Shown piece by piece: positions 61,701 through 64,000 of a stretch of DNA of 64,000 nucleotides (position 1 is the first letter of the stretch; the number at the start of each line of letters is the position of its first letter). Under the pieces are notes generated by a model. That model was not told the DNA's origin and searched no databases. It saw only the letters and a list, made by a program, of their open reading frames with translations. The stretch is from Paulownia fortunei. Its lineage: Eukaryota; Streptophyta; Magnoliopsida; Lamiales; Paulowniaceae. The translations under genes were made by a program, and so were the position numbers. The stretch covers positions 19,545,776 through 19,609,775 of the forward strand of contig CM033118.1 of the NCBI GenBank assembly GCA_019321725.1. Reading direction: 5' to 3'.

Positions 61701-62644
61701 CTGAAATTTAGAGACCATATTTAAGACACATTGAGTTACAAATTTGATTCTGTAATGAATAGGGTAGTCCTATTTTTTGGAAGAACACTAGAGTCAATCT
61801 AGATTAAGAGGTTGTTTCGGAAATTTGAACCGTTGGATCGAGCTACAATTTTGACAATATGTTCAGAACGCATATTTTTAGATTTTGAATAGTGAAGATT
61901 AGATTTACAGCCTCCTTTCACCAGAAACCATTCGTGGATAATAATATCATATTTTGGGTGAGATCTTTCCAATTTTTTTTAGTAGAACTTGTTTGTTGCC
62001 AAAATTAAATTATTATCTTGATGTGTTTGTGATTGTATATCACTTAAGGTAGATTATTGAACTAATTGTATCCACATTTTTTATTATAGTAGAGATTATT
62101 TGGTGGACTACGGTCCCTCACATCGGGGACGTTTTTCAAGTTAAAAATTCTAATATTCTTTATGTTTGTGGTGATTTTATATTGTTACAATTGTAGTTGG
62201 TTTGCTTGTTATTATTTCTGGTAGGTTCACACACAAGATAGGGATAATTGTTGTTTTCGTTGTGTTGATATTTAATCAGTAATTTAATTAAATTTGATAT
62301 GTTTATCCCAACAAAAAGTGGTAAGCATATGAAATGCTGAAATGCTGACCTTTTAGAGCGTCTACAATGTTTTGTGAAGGATCAATTGGAGCCTCCACGT
62401 GAACAGGATTTATGGGCACATTCTCTATTGGAATTTCCTCTATTAGACCTTCTACAAATGGTATTGATTGAAGTTCAACATGAGGGTAGATAATGTCAAG
62501 TGGTTCTGATTCAAGCACACGATCCTTTTCCATTTTTCCCTTTCTGCTAGGTTGGGTTCCGGAGGTAGAACCCTTCTTCTTCCTATTTTTAGATTGAATC
62601 TTCTTCTTTCATTGAGCCAAGCTTTTGCCTTGAGAAGCAGACAT
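58800..62644 (-). pseudogene. Decayed plant transposon-associated protein gene
   Basis: Minus-strand pieces read in order. They start at 62644 with MSASQGKSLAQ, a TGA, then KKKIQSKNRKKKGS in the same frame to about 62350. Next is EITDPPTQASTSS, TGA, NMLVGHVSGHVPTPIG (61430-61069). Then LTTIIDKFKSAKHD, a stop and YFLTSTLINEFLRTPEDD (about 60990-60830). Then NWTPTINRT and FDLGKHILKTTVKHAEVQTP (59478-59290), a frameshift, SLIYNLLVTKGF and LRISPKMIKFDRHL (59290-59100), and an acidic tail. The layout resembles the large 'putative plant transposon protein' group, whose function is unknown. At least three stops and two frameshifts show it is dead. A 1.25-kb insert separates the last two parts. The family assignment is from memory of its style and is moderate. 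Confidence 0.5.
59535..60785 (+). mobile_element. Probable solo LTR or similar insert
   Basis: This segment separates two parts of the pseudogene that should be adjacent. It is AT-rich, has a TATAAATAG box (about 60278) followed by a CT-rich stretch, and ends near ACCCACTCGTCA, in the style of an LTR. A target duplication was not identified and the limits are approximate. Confidence 0.35.
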
Positions 62645-62849
62645 GATGGAATCTAAAACAAGGATAAACAAAAGGAAACAAAGGAAAACATAGAAGAGAG
62701 AATTGTGGAAGTAAAAAATATTGGTTGCTGCAAAACTTAGGGTTTCATCATAGAACGTAGGGGGTAAATTACCTATTTGTACCCTAATTCCAATTTTCCA
62801 GCTTGCAGAGACATGAGACGGTAAAATTCCCTCCAATTCAGATTCCAAC

Positions 62850-64000
62850 TCTTGGTTTTCACTTTCCCTCTAACACAAGTTTTCAATTTATTTGGATTTT
62901 TTGAAAAATAAAAATTAGATAATAAGAAAGTGTTACAACATGATCACTTATCCTTATTTTCTTGATTATTCAAGATAATTGATACACATAAGACATATAA
63001 AATCCCTAATATTATGCCTAATATGTAGGAATATATAATGCTCACACAACAACTGAAATGTGCAAAAGTTAAACATATCAAGTTTAGATTCCAAAATATC
63101 AATAAAGAAATTCAAATTTTGTAATCACATTATATAAAGTACCTCTATTATAATATCGCCCACATAGATAGTTCGTATAAAATTATTACATTCTTAATGT
63201 TAATGGACCGCACTAATAAAAATTTAACTAAAAAATTTAACTTTGATTAATTTTATTATGAACTGATTTAAATTATTATTCATATCTTAATTCTCTCATA
63301 TATATATATAACACTTATATACTAAGATGCATCTAACGATTTATAAATTTATGTAGCATGAAAATTCTCATTTAATTATTTTATACGCCTTATGAAAAAA
63401 AAATAAAGAAAGAGAGAGGAAACAATGTAGCGATACCTACTGCCTTAGACTGTACTTGCAGTCTAGTGTTTGAAGGACACCAAATTAATGAATGTTCCCG
63501 CAAAAGTTGCGAACTTGTCAAGTTGATTTTCTACTAAGGTAGTCTGATCGGTTGTCGTAAACCTACCAAATTTAAACCTTACTTCAATAAACTAAGAATT
63601 TTAATTCAAAATTACTGACCTATGAGGAACGAGTAAGAGTCGATCCTATGAGGATTAAGACTAATTGATTTACTATCAACTCAACTAACTAAGAATTTTA
63701 ATTCAAAATTACTAACTTAAAATTAAGACTTCAACAAGCAAACTCTATAAATAAACAACAAACGTTTGGGGGGGATTGAGTTGATTAACTAAGTTGCAGA
63801 AATTAAAATTAATTAAAATTCAAAGTAATGAAAATTAAATCAATAAGCAACAAGTGATTAAAGTGTGTTGGGATTTCATTCGCCACCACTAGACAATTAG
63901 TTGTAATTTTATATCAATATTATAAATAATTTACCAATAAAATTATCAACCGTAGGTAATAACAAGCTCTACTACCCCAATCTTTCCTTAGTTTCTCATA
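62850..64000. other. AT-rich sequence, possible LTR-like repeat at the right edge
   Basis: 63420-64000 contains the word AAGAATTTTAATTCAAAATTAC twice (near 63593 and 63690, each with small flanking differences) and is similar in style to 59.6-59.9 kb. It may be the start of another transposable element running off the window. No gene is seen. Confidence 0.35.

Overview
The window is AT-rich nuclear DNA from a flowering plant, almost certainly a eudicot. The evidence is genes split by many short GT-AG introns, plant-specific protein families (a plastid UVR/ApaG protein, short bHLH162-type transcription factors, a raffinose-synthase/alkaline alpha-galactosidase family enzyme) and dense plant transposon remnants (MULE, hAT, CACTA and SINE types, an LTR-like insert). 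Two runs of exactly 100 N (8576-8675 and 51981-52080) are scaffold gaps. I cannot name the species.

Left part (1-8 kb). The last exons of an unidentified plus-strand gene end at 1468. A six-exon minus-strand gene (6945 to 2964) encodes a UVR-motif plus ApaG/DUF525-domain protein. It reads cleanly except for a one-base shift at a six-A run (six T on the coding strand) in exon 1.

Central part (10-52 kb). This is the most distinctive region. Four complete minus-strand bHLH genes (A 12059-13548, B 18700-19904, C 36609-37961, D 41908-43122) share an identical three-exon layout (135, 342 and 69 nt; 181 aa). They lie inside larger duplicated blocks. Copies B and D sit in corresponding segments of about 10 kb (roughly 16.0-25.8 and 39.3-49.2 kb). 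A and C match each other best in their 3' exons and flanks. The simplest history is an A-B pair copied as C-D, followed by a third block whose left flank (51.25-51.98 kb) runs straight into the second assembly gap. Related 2.1-kb MULE-like elements sit at the same point upstream of B and D, and the matching position upstream of A (15605-15613) looks like the empty site. Between the blocks lie a third small MULE-like element, a tRNA-derived SINE, a decayed hAT transposase gene, a probable terminal-inverted-repeat element and a 62-bp minisatellite.

Right part (52-64 kb). A 14-exon plus-strand gene (53412-57160, 749 aa) encodes a GH36 raffinose synthase/SIP/alkaline alpha-galactosidase family protein. 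All exon phases close, but intron 13 has to use a GC-AG border. From 58.8 to 62.8 kb there is a decayed minus-strand gene resembling plant transposon-associated proteins. It carries stop codons and frameshifts and is interrupted by an LTR-like insert.

The genes do not form one pathway. The window shows a tandemly amplified transcription-factor cluster between two conserved single-copy genes, with transposons accounting for much of the rest.
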